DNA of 64,000 bases from Deltaproteobacteria bacterium (GTDB lineage: Bacteria; Myxococcota_A; Polyangia; Polyangiales; JADJMO01): NCBI GenBank assembly GCA_025363655.1, contig JANYDK010000032.1, positions 62,001-126,000 on the forward strand, in the 5' to 3' direction. Position 1 is the stretch's first letter. Each line of letters opens with the position of its first letter. Made by a program: the position numbers and the translations under genes. Shown in pieces: positions 42,571 to 50,894 of the stretch. The notes below the pieces were generated by a model, which was given only the letters and a program-made list of their open reading frames with translations, searched no databases and was not told the origin of the DNA.

Positions 42571-43377
42571 ATGTCCAAGACCATCTTCATCACGGGCAGC
42601 TCCACGGGCCTCGGCCGCGCCACCGCAATTCTCTTCGCCTCGCGTGGTTGGAAGGTCATCGCGACGATGCGCAAGCCGGAGGGCGACGAACTCGGCAACA
42701 TCACCGGCGTCACGCTCCTGCCGCTCGACGTGACGAAGCCTGCGCAAATCAAGGCCGCCGTCGAGCAAGCGCTCGCCCTCGGGCCGGTCGACGTCGTCTT
42801 CAACAACGCCGGCTACGGGCTCGCGGGGCCCCTCGAAGGAATGACCGACGAGCAGCTGGTGGCGCAAATCGACACCAATCTTCTCGGCGTCATGCGCACC
42901 ACGCAGGCCTTCATCCCCGCGTTTCGCGCGCGCCGTGAGGGCACCTTCGTCACCACGACGTCGATCGGCGGGCACGTCACCTTCCCCTTCAACTCGCCCT
43001 ACCACGCGACGAAATGGGCGCTCGAAGGCTGGAGCGAGAGCCTCGCCTTCGAGCTCGGCGCCTTCGGCATCAAGGTGAAGACGGTCGCGCCCGGCGGCAT
43101 CAAGACCGACTTCGCCGGTCGCTCACTCGTCCTCGCCGAGCATCCGGCGTACGCCGAACAGATCTCGAAGGTCCTCGCCGTCTTCATGGACGCCGCTCGC
43201 CTCGCCCGCGGCTCGACGGCGGAAGCCATCGCCGAAGTCGTCTGGGAGGCTGCGACCGATGGGAAGAGCCAGGTCAGCTACCTCGCAGGGTCCGATGCGA
43301 TCGAGCTTCATGGGCAGCGCAAGGCTGCTGGGGCAGAGGCGTTCCGCGCAGGGATTGGGAAGGCGTTTCTGGGGTGA
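42571..43377 (+). CDS. Short-chain dehydrogenase/reductase
   Basis: This 268-residue classical SDR has the cofactor motif TGSSTGLGRA (TGxxxGxG), NNAGYG, a catalytic Ser in VTTTSIGGHV, the YHATKWALEG catalytic Tyr and Lys, and PGGIKTDF. The substrate is unknown. Its strong Shine-Dalgarno (GAAGGAGA) is 11 bp before ATG. The adjacent TetR gene and operator indicate induction by a small molecule, probably its substrate or a related compound. Confidence 0.92.
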   Translation: MSKTIFITGSSTGLGRATAILFASRGWKVIATMRKPEGDELGNITGVTLLPLDVTKPAQIKAAVEQALALGPVDVVFNNAGYGLAGPLEGMTDEQLVAQIDTNLLGVMRTTQAFIPAFRARREGTFVTTTSIGGHVTFPFNSPYHATKWALEGWSESLAFELGAFGIKVKTVAPGGIKTDFAGRSLVLAEHPAYAEQISKVLAVFMDAARLARGSTAEAIAEVVWEAATDGKSQVSYLAGSDAIELHGQRKAAGAEAFRAGIGKAFLG

Positions 43378-43407
43378 GCGCCGCCGTCCCCGGGGTACGG
43401 GGCTCAC
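43374..43407. terminator. Hairpin between convergent SDR and ATPase genes
   Basis: GTGAGC (43374-43379) pairs with GCTCAC (43402-43407), with further GC pairing inside (CCGT with ACGG). The arms contain the stop codons of both genes. There is no T-run, so it is at best a bidirectional stalling or mRNA-protecting hairpin. Confidence 0.35.
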
Positions 43408-46079
43408 TCGAGGGGCGGCTCCCCGCTCTGCGACGAGACAATCGGCACGCTATCGTCGATCCACCAGCCCTGTCGGCTCGAGCGAAGCAGGTCTTGTAGG
43501 CCGAGCTTGCGCAGCGTCGTGAGCGCGACGCGGAGGCGCAGGCGAGCCGCGTCGGGCCGAATCTGCTCGCCGGGCCAACCGAAGGCGACGAGCTTCGACG
43601 CCGAGACGGCTGCGCCTGGTTCGGCGATGCGTTCGTGGGCGAGACCGGCGACGAGCTGACGAAGATTTTGTCGACGCGCGAGATCGACCGTGCGCCCGAG
43701 AGGGACGCGAAACCAAGCGCCGCCAGCGCCGATGACGAGCGACTGCGGATCGTGGGCCGTCGGCGCGACGCGTTCGAGGAGGCGCAGCGCTCGCCGTATC
43801 TGTTGCGAGTCGCCTTCGGACGCGAGGCCCGCGCTCCTTCGTCGTTCGACCTCTGCGCGAAGCCCGCGGGCGGCGTCGAGGTGCGCGCGGTGGACGGCGA
43901 CGGCTGTCTTGCTGAGGCGATCGTCGATCTTGGAGAGAATCGTCTCCGCCTCGTCGAAGGCGGCTTCGGCCTCGGAGAGGCCACCGATGCCGGCGAGTGC
44001 GGCGCCGTGGTGCGCGAGCCCGAGCGCGACGGAGCGAGGTTGCCCGGCGCGCCGAAATTCGTCGAGCGCGCTCTCGTAGAGGAGACATGCGTCGGCGACT
44101 CGATCGGTCTCGTGCAGCAGCGTCCCGGTGAGTGCCAGATAGCTTGCCCGCGTCGTGACGTCGCCGAGCTCGCCGAGCATCGTCGTCGCTCGCTCGTAGT
44201 GCCCGAGCGCTTCGGCGAATTGGCGTCGGTCTTGGAGCAGCATCGCGAGATTTCCGCGCGCCATCGCCTCCAGTCGACGATCGCCCACCTGTTCGAAAAG
44301 CGCGACCGCTTCGGCGTAGGCGGTGGCGGCTTCGTCGTGACGCGCCTCGTTGGTGCGGGCGATCGCGAGCAAGTTGAGCGCACGTCCCGTTCCGCGAGGC
44401 TCACCTTCGGCGCGAAAGATGCGCAGCGCGCGCTCGGCGATTTCCCCGGCGCGCGCCATATTTCCGCTCAATCGTTCGACGTCGCCGAGCTCGACATAGA
44501 GGGCCGCGGCAGCGCACGCGTTGCCGGCTCGCGATGCCGTCTTTGGCGAAATGAGAAGCTTCTCGGCCTTTGCGTAGGCGGCGCGTGCTTCCTCGAAGCG
44601 TCCGCGATCGGTGTGCACGAGCCCGCGCATCGCCCAGGCCTTGCCAGCGAGCGTCGGGATGTCGGGAGCGAGCGCGACCGCTTGCTCGGCGTCGACGTCG
44701 GCTCCCGCGAGATCGCCTTGCAGTCGACGAACGCGCGCGCGCATCACCAGCCCGTCGACGAAGAGCCGCGAGCGCTCGGTATCTTCGCGCGGCGGGCGTT
44801 GCCGAAGGACGTCGTCGAGGAGCTCGAGGTAGCGCGCGAAGGGGCCGCGGATGGAGATGACCAGGCCGAGCGCGATCGTCAGCTCGAGCGCGATCGCGTC
44901 ACCGCCGTCGCGACCGGCTTCGCGTTGCAATCGGAGCGCTTCCGCGAAGTTGTCGACCTCGGGCAGGAGCGCAGCGCGCAGTGGCTCGGAGAGTCCTGCC
45001 GTGCCGCGGAGCTCGGTGGCTGCGAGCGCGTCGCGGGCGATCGTCAGCGTGTGCGTCACGAAGGCCGAATGCGCGGAGGTCCTCGCCTCGTCCCGCAACA
45101 TCTCGTCGGCGAAGGCGCGGATGCTCGTGAGGAGCGAGAAGCGTGCACCGAGGTCGCTGCTCTCGGCGCGAAGTAAGGAGTGATCGTGCAGCGACTGCAA
45201 GACGTCGAGGGTCGGCACCGGATCTTCCCCGAGCACCGCGGCCGCCGCCTCGAGGCCGAATCGACCACGAAATACCGAGCAGCGCGCGAGACAGTCTCGC
45301 TGCTTCGGATCGAGCAGACCCCACGACCATTCGATCGACGCGCGCAGCGTCTGGTGTCGCGACACCGTCCCACGCGGCGCGCGGGTCAGCAGGTCGAGCT
45401 TGCGCGGAAGGAGCCGGAGGAGCTCGCCGGCGCTGAGGACGCCGAGGCGCGCGGCTGCGAGCTCGATCGCCAGAGGCAGCCCGTCGAGATCGCGAACGAT
45501 CGCGGATATGGCCTCTTTTTCCGTTGATCCGAGCCCTGTCGCGCCTGCCGAGAACGCCCTTTCGACGAGCAGCTCGACGGCGTCGTTGCCCTCCGGAGGC
45601 ACGCTCAGCGGCTCGAGCGCGAAGACCGTCTCGTTGGCGAACCCGAACCGATCGCGACTGGTTGCGAGGATGCGTCCGGCCCCGCCGGCGCCGATCCAAG
45701 TCGCCAACGTCGTCGGCGCGTGCGCAGTCAGGTGCTCGAGGTTGTCGAGGACGAGGAGGTACTTCGGCCGACCGGCGAGCGCGGCTCGAATGCGGGTGAC
45801 GGCGTCCGGACCGACGGTCGCCAGCTCGAGGGCGCGGGCGACGACGCGGCAGAGGTCGTCTGCCGTCACTGCGTTCGCGAGATCGCAGAAGAGGACGTGT
45901 CGCCCCGTCGCGCTCTCGAGCTCGTCGGCCACTTCGATGGCGAGCCTTGTTTTTCCGACCCCCGCGGTGCCGACGAGGGTCACGAGCGGGTGCGCCTCGA
46001 GCTGCGAGCGAAGCGCGACCCGCTCGGCCACCCGTCCGACGAATCGATTCCTGCTCCCCAGCCTCGACACGACGCACAC
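43404..46079 (-). CDS. STAND-type ATPase with TPR-like repeats and C-terminal winged helix
   Basis: This 891-residue regulator has an N-terminal NB-ARC-like ATPase: FVGRVAERVALRSQL, Walker A GTAGVGKT (37-44), Walker B YLLVLDNLEHL (107-117), and LPLAIELAAARLGVL. Helical TPR-like repeats follow (about residues 330-780). The last 100 residues (AWFRVPLGRTVDLARR, then RLRLRVALTTLRKLGLQDLL and WWIDDSVPI) look like a winged-helix DNA-binding domain of the BTAD/OmpR type. In most SARP/AfsR or LuxR relatives the DNA-binding domain is placed differently, so the order is unusual. GTG 46079 is chosen; GTG 46070 is close. Confidence 0.8.
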   Translation of the reverse strand: MCVVSRLGSRNRFVGRVAERVALRSQLEAHPLVTLVGTAGVGKTRLAIEVADELESATGRHVLFCDLANAVTADDLCRVVARALELATVGPDAVTRIRAALAGRPKYLLVLDNLEHLTAHAPTTLATWIGAGGAGRILATSRDRFGFANETVFALEPLSVPPEGNDAVELLVERAFSAGATGLGSTEKEAISAIVRDLDGLPLAIELAAARLGVLSAGELLRLLPRKLDLLTRAPRGTVSRHQTLRASIEWSWGLLDPKQRDCLARCSVFRGRFGLEAAAAVLGEDPVPTLDVLQSLHDHSLLRAESSDLGARFSLLTSIRAFADEMLRDEARTSAHSAFVTHTLTIARDALAATELRGTAGLSEPLRAALLPEVDNFAEALRLQREAGRDGGDAIALELTIALGLVISIRGPFARYLELLDDVLRQRPPREDTERSRLFVDGLVMRARVRRLQGDLAGADVDAEQAVALAPDIPTLAGKAWAMRGLVHTDRGRFEEARAAYAKAEKLLISPKTASRAGNACAAAALYVELGDVERLSGNMARAGEIAERALRIFRAEGEPRGTGRALNLLAIARTNEARHDEAATAYAEAVALFEQVGDRRLEAMARGNLAMLLQDRRQFAEALGHYERATTMLGELGDVTTRASYLALTGTLLHETDRVADACLLYESALDEFRRAGQPRSVALGLAHHGAALAGIGGLSEAEAAFDEAETILSKIDDRLSKTAVAVHRAHLDAARGLRAEVERRRSAGLASEGDSQQIRRALRLLERVAPTAHDPQSLVIGAGGAWFRVPLGRTVDLARRQNLRQLVAGLAHERIAEPGAAVSASKLVAFGWPGEQIRPDAARLRLRVALTTLRKLGLQDLLRSSRQGWWIDDSVPIVSSQSGEPPLE

Positions 46080-46096
46080 TATACGGCGAGCAAGCG

Positions 46097-46894
46097 TCAG
46101 AAGATGCCGCCGTACGAAAGCAGCCCGCCGCCGGGGAGTGGCGTCGCCGAGGGCCCGAGGTGGATACCCGTGCTCGTCGTCGCGCTCGTCGTTGCGCTCG
46201 TCGTCGCCTTCGCGCCCGACCCGGTACGCGGCTCGTTGGAAGTGAGCGCCATCGAAATGAAGCCAGCGGTCACGCCGACCCCCATGCCGATCGCCAAATC
46301 ACGGCGAAATCGCCGTTCGAATTCGCCGGGGCCGTCCGAGGCGGCGTGGAAGGCGCCGTCGATGATCGCGGGAATGGTGCCGGCGACGAAGACCATCGCG
46401 CCGGTGGCGAGGAGGAGCTCCTCACGCGTACTGCCCATCTTGGTCTGCAAGGCGCCGTAGGTGCCGCCGATCAAGAGGCCGACTCCACCCATCACCCAGG
46501 GCAGCGGATTGCGCGGAATGAAGTCGTCGTCCGGCCCAGCGCCGAGCGCGGCGCCGACCATCAAGCCGGTGGCGCCGGTCCAGAGGCCGAGGCTCGCCGC
46601 GCGAGGGATGGTCGTGTCCCACGATTTGGCCTGCGCGAGGAAGCCGACGCCGGTGGGAATGCCGAACGCGAGGAGCGTGGTCCCGTAGTAGACAGCCCGC
46701 TGTCCGCCCGTCGCGTTCGGCCCGTGACCAGGTTCGAGGATGATCGCCGTGACGGCGAGCGGCATCACCACGACGCCGGTGCCGATGCCCCAGACGTAGC
46801 CGCGCTCGAGTGCTTGGGCCGGTGGCGACCAGAAAAGGCGCGCACACGTGAGGAGCGCAGCGCACGACAGCAGGCGAAGCCGGTTCGGTCTCAC
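46097..46894 (-). CDS. Multi-pass membrane protein of unknown function
   Basis: This 265-residue protein starts at GTG 46894, which overlaps the stop of the upstream gene (GTGA). It has a signal-like N-terminus (ending SPPAQA) and four to six Gly/Ala-rich hydrophobic segments (YVWGIGTGVVVMPLAVTAII, LPWVMGGVGLLIGGTYGAL, AIGMGVGVTAGFISMAL), then a Thr/Ser-rich tail. No family was recognised. It belongs with the two upstream genes in one probable operon. Confidence 0.65.
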   Translation of the reverse strand: MRPNRLRLLSCAALLTCARLFWSPPAQALERGYVWGIGTGVVVMPLAVTAIILEPGHGPNATGGQRAVYYGTTLLAFGIPTGVGFLAQAKSWDTTIPRAASLGLWTGATGLMVGAALGAGPDDDFIPRNPLPWVMGGVGLLIGGTYGALQTKMGSTREELLLATGAMVFVAGTIPAIIDGAFHAASDGPGEFERRFRRDLAIGMGVGVTAGFISMALTSNEPRTGSGAKATTSATTSATTSTGIHLGPSATPLPGGGLLSYGGIF

Positions 46895-47202
46895 GGCCGC
46901 ACGCACATGCGGACCGCTTCGGAGCTGGTCTTCTCCCCCGACTTCGCGCTGTAGGTGTCGGACGAGACATTGGCGCATTGCCACTTGGCCGGACAATCCG
47001 ACTTCGTCTTGCAGGAGACACTGCAGTAATTGCCACTCGCTGTCGCCAGGCAGGCGCCGCCCTCGCCGCTGCACTCACTGCTTCGATACATTTCACAGGC
47101 GTCGCCGACGGCTTTGGCTTCGGCCCGGGCGGCGAGGACGCCGGCGACCGCCAAGAGCCCGCCGAAGGTGACGATGAGAATGAGCTTCGTTTTCGTGGTC
47201 AT
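46891..47202 (-). CDS. Small Cys-rich exported or anchored protein
   Basis: This 103-residue protein has an N-terminal hydrophobic segment (LILIVTFGGLLAVAGVLA) that may be a signal peptide or anchor, followed by a small domain with eight Cys in the order C-x7-C-x6-C-x7-C-x3-C-x5-C-x6-C, ending VRMCVRP. The spacing suggests a disulfide-stabilised module. The function is unknown. It starts 22 bp after the stop of the repeat lipoprotein gene and overlaps the next gene by GTGA. Confidence 0.68.
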   Translation of the reverse strand: MTTKTKLILIVTFGGLLAVAGVLAARAEAKAVGDACEMYRSSECSGEGGACLATASGNYCSVSCKTKSDCPAKWQCANVSSDTYSAKSGEKTSSEAVRMCVRP

Positions 47203-47224
47203 TTCGATCTCCGGAGAGAGTGGG

Positions 47225-49312
47225 TCAGGGTAGCGTGATCAGCGCGGTCGTCGTCGCGCCCTTGGACACGGTGACGGTCTTGGTGACGGCTTTGCTCCCC
47301 TTGCTCACCGTCACCTCCCAGGTGCCGGCGGGAATCTGCGGGGGGAATCCATAACTACCGTCGAGGCCGGTGGTCTGATTGGGCGCCTCTCCGGTGAAGT
47401 CGAAGAGGCCCTTGTTGATGGTGACCGTGGCCCCGGACACGTTGACGGAAGCCGCGTCGACGACCTTACCGCTGACGCTCCCCGCGCCCGGATTGGCACC
47501 GATGCGTACGCGGCAATGGGCGGCGTCTTTGGTGCGCGCTCCTCGCTGGTCGATCGAGACCACGTGCATCGCCCAAACGCCGTCGGCGAGGCCGGCGCGC
47601 AGCAGCGTCTTCTGCGTCACGGGAAGAGCCGAGTCGGCGAGGGTCGGCACGGTTCGGCCGTAGTGATCGAGCACGAAGCGGAATCCCGAATACTGGGCGT
47701 CGTCGAGCGGCACGGTCCAGACGTAGAAGGGATTCGAGTCGGCGGTCCACGTCAGCGAGCTCGGATGACTGCTGCTCGAGAGCGTGGGCGGTGTGGTGTT
47801 GATTTGGACTTTGAACACCGTCTCGGTGGTGCCCACCTTCGAGCCGGCGGCGACCGAGTCGACATGGAAGTAGTTGGGCCCGGCGACGAGCGAAGCCGCC
47901 GAAAAAATGGCCGATTCCGTGCCGAGGTAGCTCCCGAACCCAGGCGCTGGAGCTCCCAGCGCGACGGTGTCGAGGCGGGTGTAATACCCGAGCACCGATG
48001 AATAGGGCTTGTTCCAGGTGAGGTCGAATGTCGTGAAATCGTCGTTGTAGACGAGCGTCGAATCAGGGTGCGACGCCGAGGCGACGAAGAGCGGGGGCAT
48101 CGCCGATTGGATGGTTTTCCCGGTGATCGTTCCGGTGATGGTCTTCTTGCTTCCCGAAAGTAGTTTGATGAAACCGGGATATCCCGGTCCGCCCTCACTC
48201 GCGCCTGCTGGCGACGAGACACCAGAGCCGCCGAGGCCGCCCGACGCGGAGAGCGCTCCGGTCACCGTGAGGTCGTCGGCAGCGAGCACGATCGATCCGC
48301 CAGATCCGCCGCCACCCCCACCGGCATAGCCCGTCGTCGTGAAGGTCCCGACCGGCGAGGCCGGAAGGCCGTTTTGCCCATTGGTCACGACCTGCCCCGC
48401 AATCTCCACACGATCAGCGATCAATCGAATGGTGCCGCCGCCGAGGCCGCCGACGCCGTAGGTGCCGGTGCACGTTCCGGAGACTCCGCAGATGCAGGTT
48501 CCGCCGGCGCCTCCTTTGAACCCGGGCCCGGCCACCGAGTCGTTGGGCGCACCGGAGTTGATGCCCCCCGCACCCCCTCCGGGGGTATGCGAACAGTCGG
48601 AGTGACCGAGCCCGCCGCCGCCGATGAGCAACGTGCTCGTCGGCATCGCCACGATCGCGCCGCCGGCCTCGACGGTGATCGAATGCGCGCGCACCGTGAG
48701 AACGCCGCTGTTCGACGTCATCGTCGCGCCCGCCTTCACCAGCACCGCGCCGGGGATCACGAGCTCGCCGTCGAAGCTGGTGGTGGTGCCGACCTCGACC
48801 GTCAGCGCAGGAGGCGGCGGCGCGGTGTCCGGTGTGGGCGTGGTATCGGGCAATGGAGTGGTATCGGGCAATGGAGCGGTATCCGGCAGTGGCGCCGTAT
48901 CCGGCAGGGCGGTATCGGCCAAAGGCGTCGTGTCAGGAGACGCAGTCGTATCGGGCAATGGCGCCGTATCTGGTGAAGCCGTCGTATCCGGCAGTGGCGC
49001 CGTATCCGGCAGGGCGGTATCGGCCAATGGCGTCGAATCCAATGGCGCCGTATCCGGCAATGGGGCGGCATCTGGTGAAGTCGCCGTATCCGGCGATGGC
49101 GCGGTGTCGGGTCCGACCTCGCTCGGCCCCGTTTCTGCCGTCGTCGTGTCGTCGAGGCGGACGTCGCCTTCTGCATCTGGCGTCGTCGAGTCGCCGTCCG
49201 TGCCGGTGCCGCAGCCAGCGCCGGCCATCACGACCATCACGACCGTCACGACCGTCACGACGTGGAGCGCGAAGGTGGGGCGTGAGCCCAAGAAAAGCTT
49301 CATGCCGCTCAA
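47225..49312 (-). CDS. Repeat-stalk lipoprotein with Gly-rich beta domain and C-terminal carboxypeptidase-regulatory-like domain
   Basis: This 695-residue protein has a long signal peptide whose core is a VVT/VVM repeat and a lipobox AGAGC (Cys 34). A Pro/Asp/Thr stalk (residues 67-168) is built from the PLPDTA-type unit. A Gly-rich region resembling parallel beta-helix surface proteins follows (SITVEAGGAIVAM, GGLGGGTIRLIADRVEIAGQ), then fibronectin-like segments, and at the end a Cna/carboxypeptidase-regulatory-like domain (SGKVVDAASVNVSGATVTI). A surface role is likely. ATG 49303 is an alternative start. Confidence 0.75.
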   Translation of the reverse strand: MSGMKLFLGSRPTFALHVVTVVTVVMVVMAGAGCGTGTDGDSTTPDAEGDVRLDDTTTAETGPSEVGPDTAPSPDTATSPDAAPLPDTAPLDSTPLADTALPDTAPLPDTTASPDTAPLPDTTASPDTTPLADTALPDTAPLPDTAPLPDTTPLPDTTPTPDTAPPPPALTVEVGTTTSFDGELVIPGAVLVKAGATMTSNSGVLTVRAHSITVEAGGAIVAMPTSTLLIGGGGLGHSDCSHTPGGGAGGINSGAPNDSVAGPGFKGGAGGTCICGVSGTCTGTYGVGGLGGGTIRLIADRVEIAGQVVTNGQNGLPASPVGTFTTTGYAGGGGGGSGGSIVLAADDLTVTGALSASGGLGGSGVSSPAGASEGGPGYPGFIKLLSGSKKTITGTITGKTIQSAMPPLFVASASHPDSTLVYNDDFTTFDLTWNKPYSSVLGYYTRLDTVALGAPAPGFGSYLGTESAIFSAASLVAGPNYFHVDSVAAGSKVGTTETVFKVQINTTPPTLSSSSHPSSLTWTADSNPFYVWTVPLDDAQYSGFRFVLDHYGRTVPTLADSALPVTQKTLLRAGLADGVWAMHVVSIDQRGARTKDAAHCRVRIGANPGAGSVSGKVVDAASVNVSGATVTINKGLFDFTGEAPNQTTGLDGSYGFPPQIPAGTWEVTVSKGSKAVTKTVTVSKGATTTALITLP
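48809..49114 (-). repeat. Pro-Asp-Thr stalk repeats
   Basis: An 18-bp based tandem repeat encodes PLPDTA/PLPDTT/ASPDTA units. A longer block encoding TPLADTALPDTAPLPDT is duplicated, showing in-frame expansion. Confidence 0.8.
49226..49261 (-). repeat. 9-bp tandem repeat inside a lipoprotein signal peptide
   Basis: Four copies of C[A/G]TCACGAC on the plus strand encode VVT VVT VVM VVM in the hydrophobic core of the signal peptide. Confidence 0.8.
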
Positions 49313-49384
49313 CTAGCGCGCGGCGCTCGCGGGGCCTGGGCCGACGAAGGATTTAACGGGGGCGTTAACGATCGTGCGCCGGCG

Positions 49385-50326
49385 CTATTTCGGGTCGGCG
49401 CAGCAACGGAAGCCGAGAGCCGAATAGCCGAACGCGATGCCCAAATCGCTGCGGCTGGCGCAGCTCGCGGCCGCGCCGGTGGTGACGTTGCCGCCGAGCG
49501 AGGTGGTGCCGATGCCGCTCGGATCGGTGAGCCCCGTGGTGCGATAGTCGGGCGCGGTGCCGTCGCTGTACTCGTCGACGTTGCCGACCATGTCGAGGAG
49601 CTGATCGAAGGGCGCGACCGCTCCGTGGCACTCGGGGTTCGCTTTCGAAATCGAGCCGCTGGTGTGGCACTTCGTCGAATCGTAGGTGTTGCCGTAGGGA
49701 TACTTGGTGGAGAGGTCGCCGTTGCCGCAGGCGTACGCCCACTCGTCGTTCCACGGGGTCGAGGTCGGCGCGCCGCCTCCGACGGTGTGGCAAAGACGCT
49801 TACCGGCCCAAAGGCAATACGCGTGGGCGTAACACCAGCTCATCCCATTGGCCGGTAGATCGAGCGTCGCCGGTGCGTCGGCGGTGGATGGACGCTTCGT
49901 CTTCTCGCCCTCGCATTGAATGGGCGCGGCGAAGGGGAGCCCGGGCGCGCGCAGATACTCGTTGAACTGCGTGTTCGTGACTTCGGTCTTGTCGATGCAG
50001 TAACTGAGGCCGCTGCTCGTGTGATCGACGCGAATCATCGACGCGCCATGCAGCGGTGAGCACCCCTTGCCAGCGGCATCGGTCGCTTCGGTCGCATCGG
50101 TCGCATCGGACGCATCGGTCGTATCGGCGACGTCGGTCGCGCTCGTACTCGTGTCGCTCGTGCTCGTGTCGCTCGTATCGGAGACGGTCGTGTCTGCCTG
50201 GGCGGCGTCCGCGCTGTCGGGGACGACGGAGCCATCGTCACGTGCATCGGCGACCCCAACGACGCCGTCGGCATGGCATCCGGTGATGACGCTGGCGACG
50301 ACGAAGAGGATGCGGGCTCGGGTCAT
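49385..50326 (-). CDS. Lipoprotein with SUMF1/formylglycine-generating-enzyme-like domain
   Basis: This 313-residue protein has a lipobox VITGC (Cys 17) and an Asp/Ser/Thr/Ala linker to about residue 88. The rest is a SUMF1-fold domain: YCIDKTEVTNTQFNEYL, MSWCYAHAYCLWAGKRLC, EWAYACGNGD, LDMVGNVDEYSDG and the terminal ALGFRCCADP. In true formylglycine-generating enzymes two Cys five residues apart bind copper before the LGFRC motif; here only one is present (GAAASCASR), so that activity is doubtful. A binding role is more likely. It is divergent from the small lipoprotein gene at 50444. Confidence 0.83.
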   Translation of the reverse strand: MTRARILFVVASVITGCHADGVVGVADARDDGSVVPDSADAAQADTTVSDTSDTSTSDTSTSATDVADTTDASDATDATEATDAAGKGCSPLHGASMIRVDHTSSGLSYCIDKTEVTNTQFNEYLRAPGLPFAAPIQCEGEKTKRPSTADAPATLDLPANGMSWCYAHAYCLWAGKRLCHTVGGGAPTSTPWNDEWAYACGNGDLSTKYPYGNTYDSTKCHTSGSISKANPECHGAVAPFDQLLDMVGNVDEYSDGTAPDYRTTGLTDPSGIGTTSLGGNVTTGAAASCASRSDLGIAFGYSALGFRCCADPK

Positions 50327-50443
50327 GAGGATGGGCGAGGTAGCACGAACCCATGGAGTCGCTCGCGATGGCGCGGCGTGGGTATGTGGAAACGCAAGTG
50401 TAGCCTAGCAAGTTGGGCAGAAGGCATTGGTCTAGAGTAGGTC

Positions 50444-50887
50444 ATGCGCTCTCGAGCTCGATTTCTCCCCGCGATCCTCCTGCTCGGAATCGTCGCGTGT
50501 CGTGGGCCGCGAGAGGTCGCTCTCCCGGCGCCGGAGACCGACGCGCGCGCGATGCCCGACGTGAGCACGCCCTTCGACACGACGCCGGCATGTCTACGTC
50601 TCACGACCTGCGGTCAGTGGGCTGGCTGCGTCTGGGGAAAGCCGCAACCGCTCCCCTTCAGCGTTCGTCCGGGCGAGTCGATGATCACGAGTGGCACTTG
50701 GTACCGCTTCGACGCGAACGGGCGCACCGATCAGGTCGGTTCGCGCGCGGAGATTTGCATCGGCGACGCTGGCCCATGTTTCACCGGCATCCAACACGTC
50801 ATCCCCTGCCTGCCGTACTTCAACCCGACGGCGGCGACGTATCGGTGCGAAGTGGTCGCGGGCGCGTGCCGAGAAGTGCGAGACTAG
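50444..50887 (+). CDS. Small lipoprotein of unknown function
   Basis: This 147-residue protein has a signal peptide ending LGIVAC (Cys 19) and nine further Cys in the mature part (TTCGQWAGCVWG, EICIGDAGPCFTG, HVIPCLPYF). No family was recognised. It lies 7 bp before the large propeller gene and is probably cotranscribed with it. Confidence 0.65.
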   Translation: MRSRARFLPAILLLGIVACRGPREVALPAPETDARAMPDVSTPFDTTPACLRLTTCGQWAGCVWGKPQPLPFSVRPGESMITSGTWYRFDANGRTDQVGSRAEICIGDAGPCFTGIQHVIPCLPYFNPTAATYRCEVVAGACREVRD

Positions 50888-50894
50888 CCCGCGC

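Noticed and set aside
48809..49114. Possible CRISPR-like or intergenic repeat array
   Set aside because: The repeats are in frame inside a gene, have no unique spacers of equal length and there are no cas genes.
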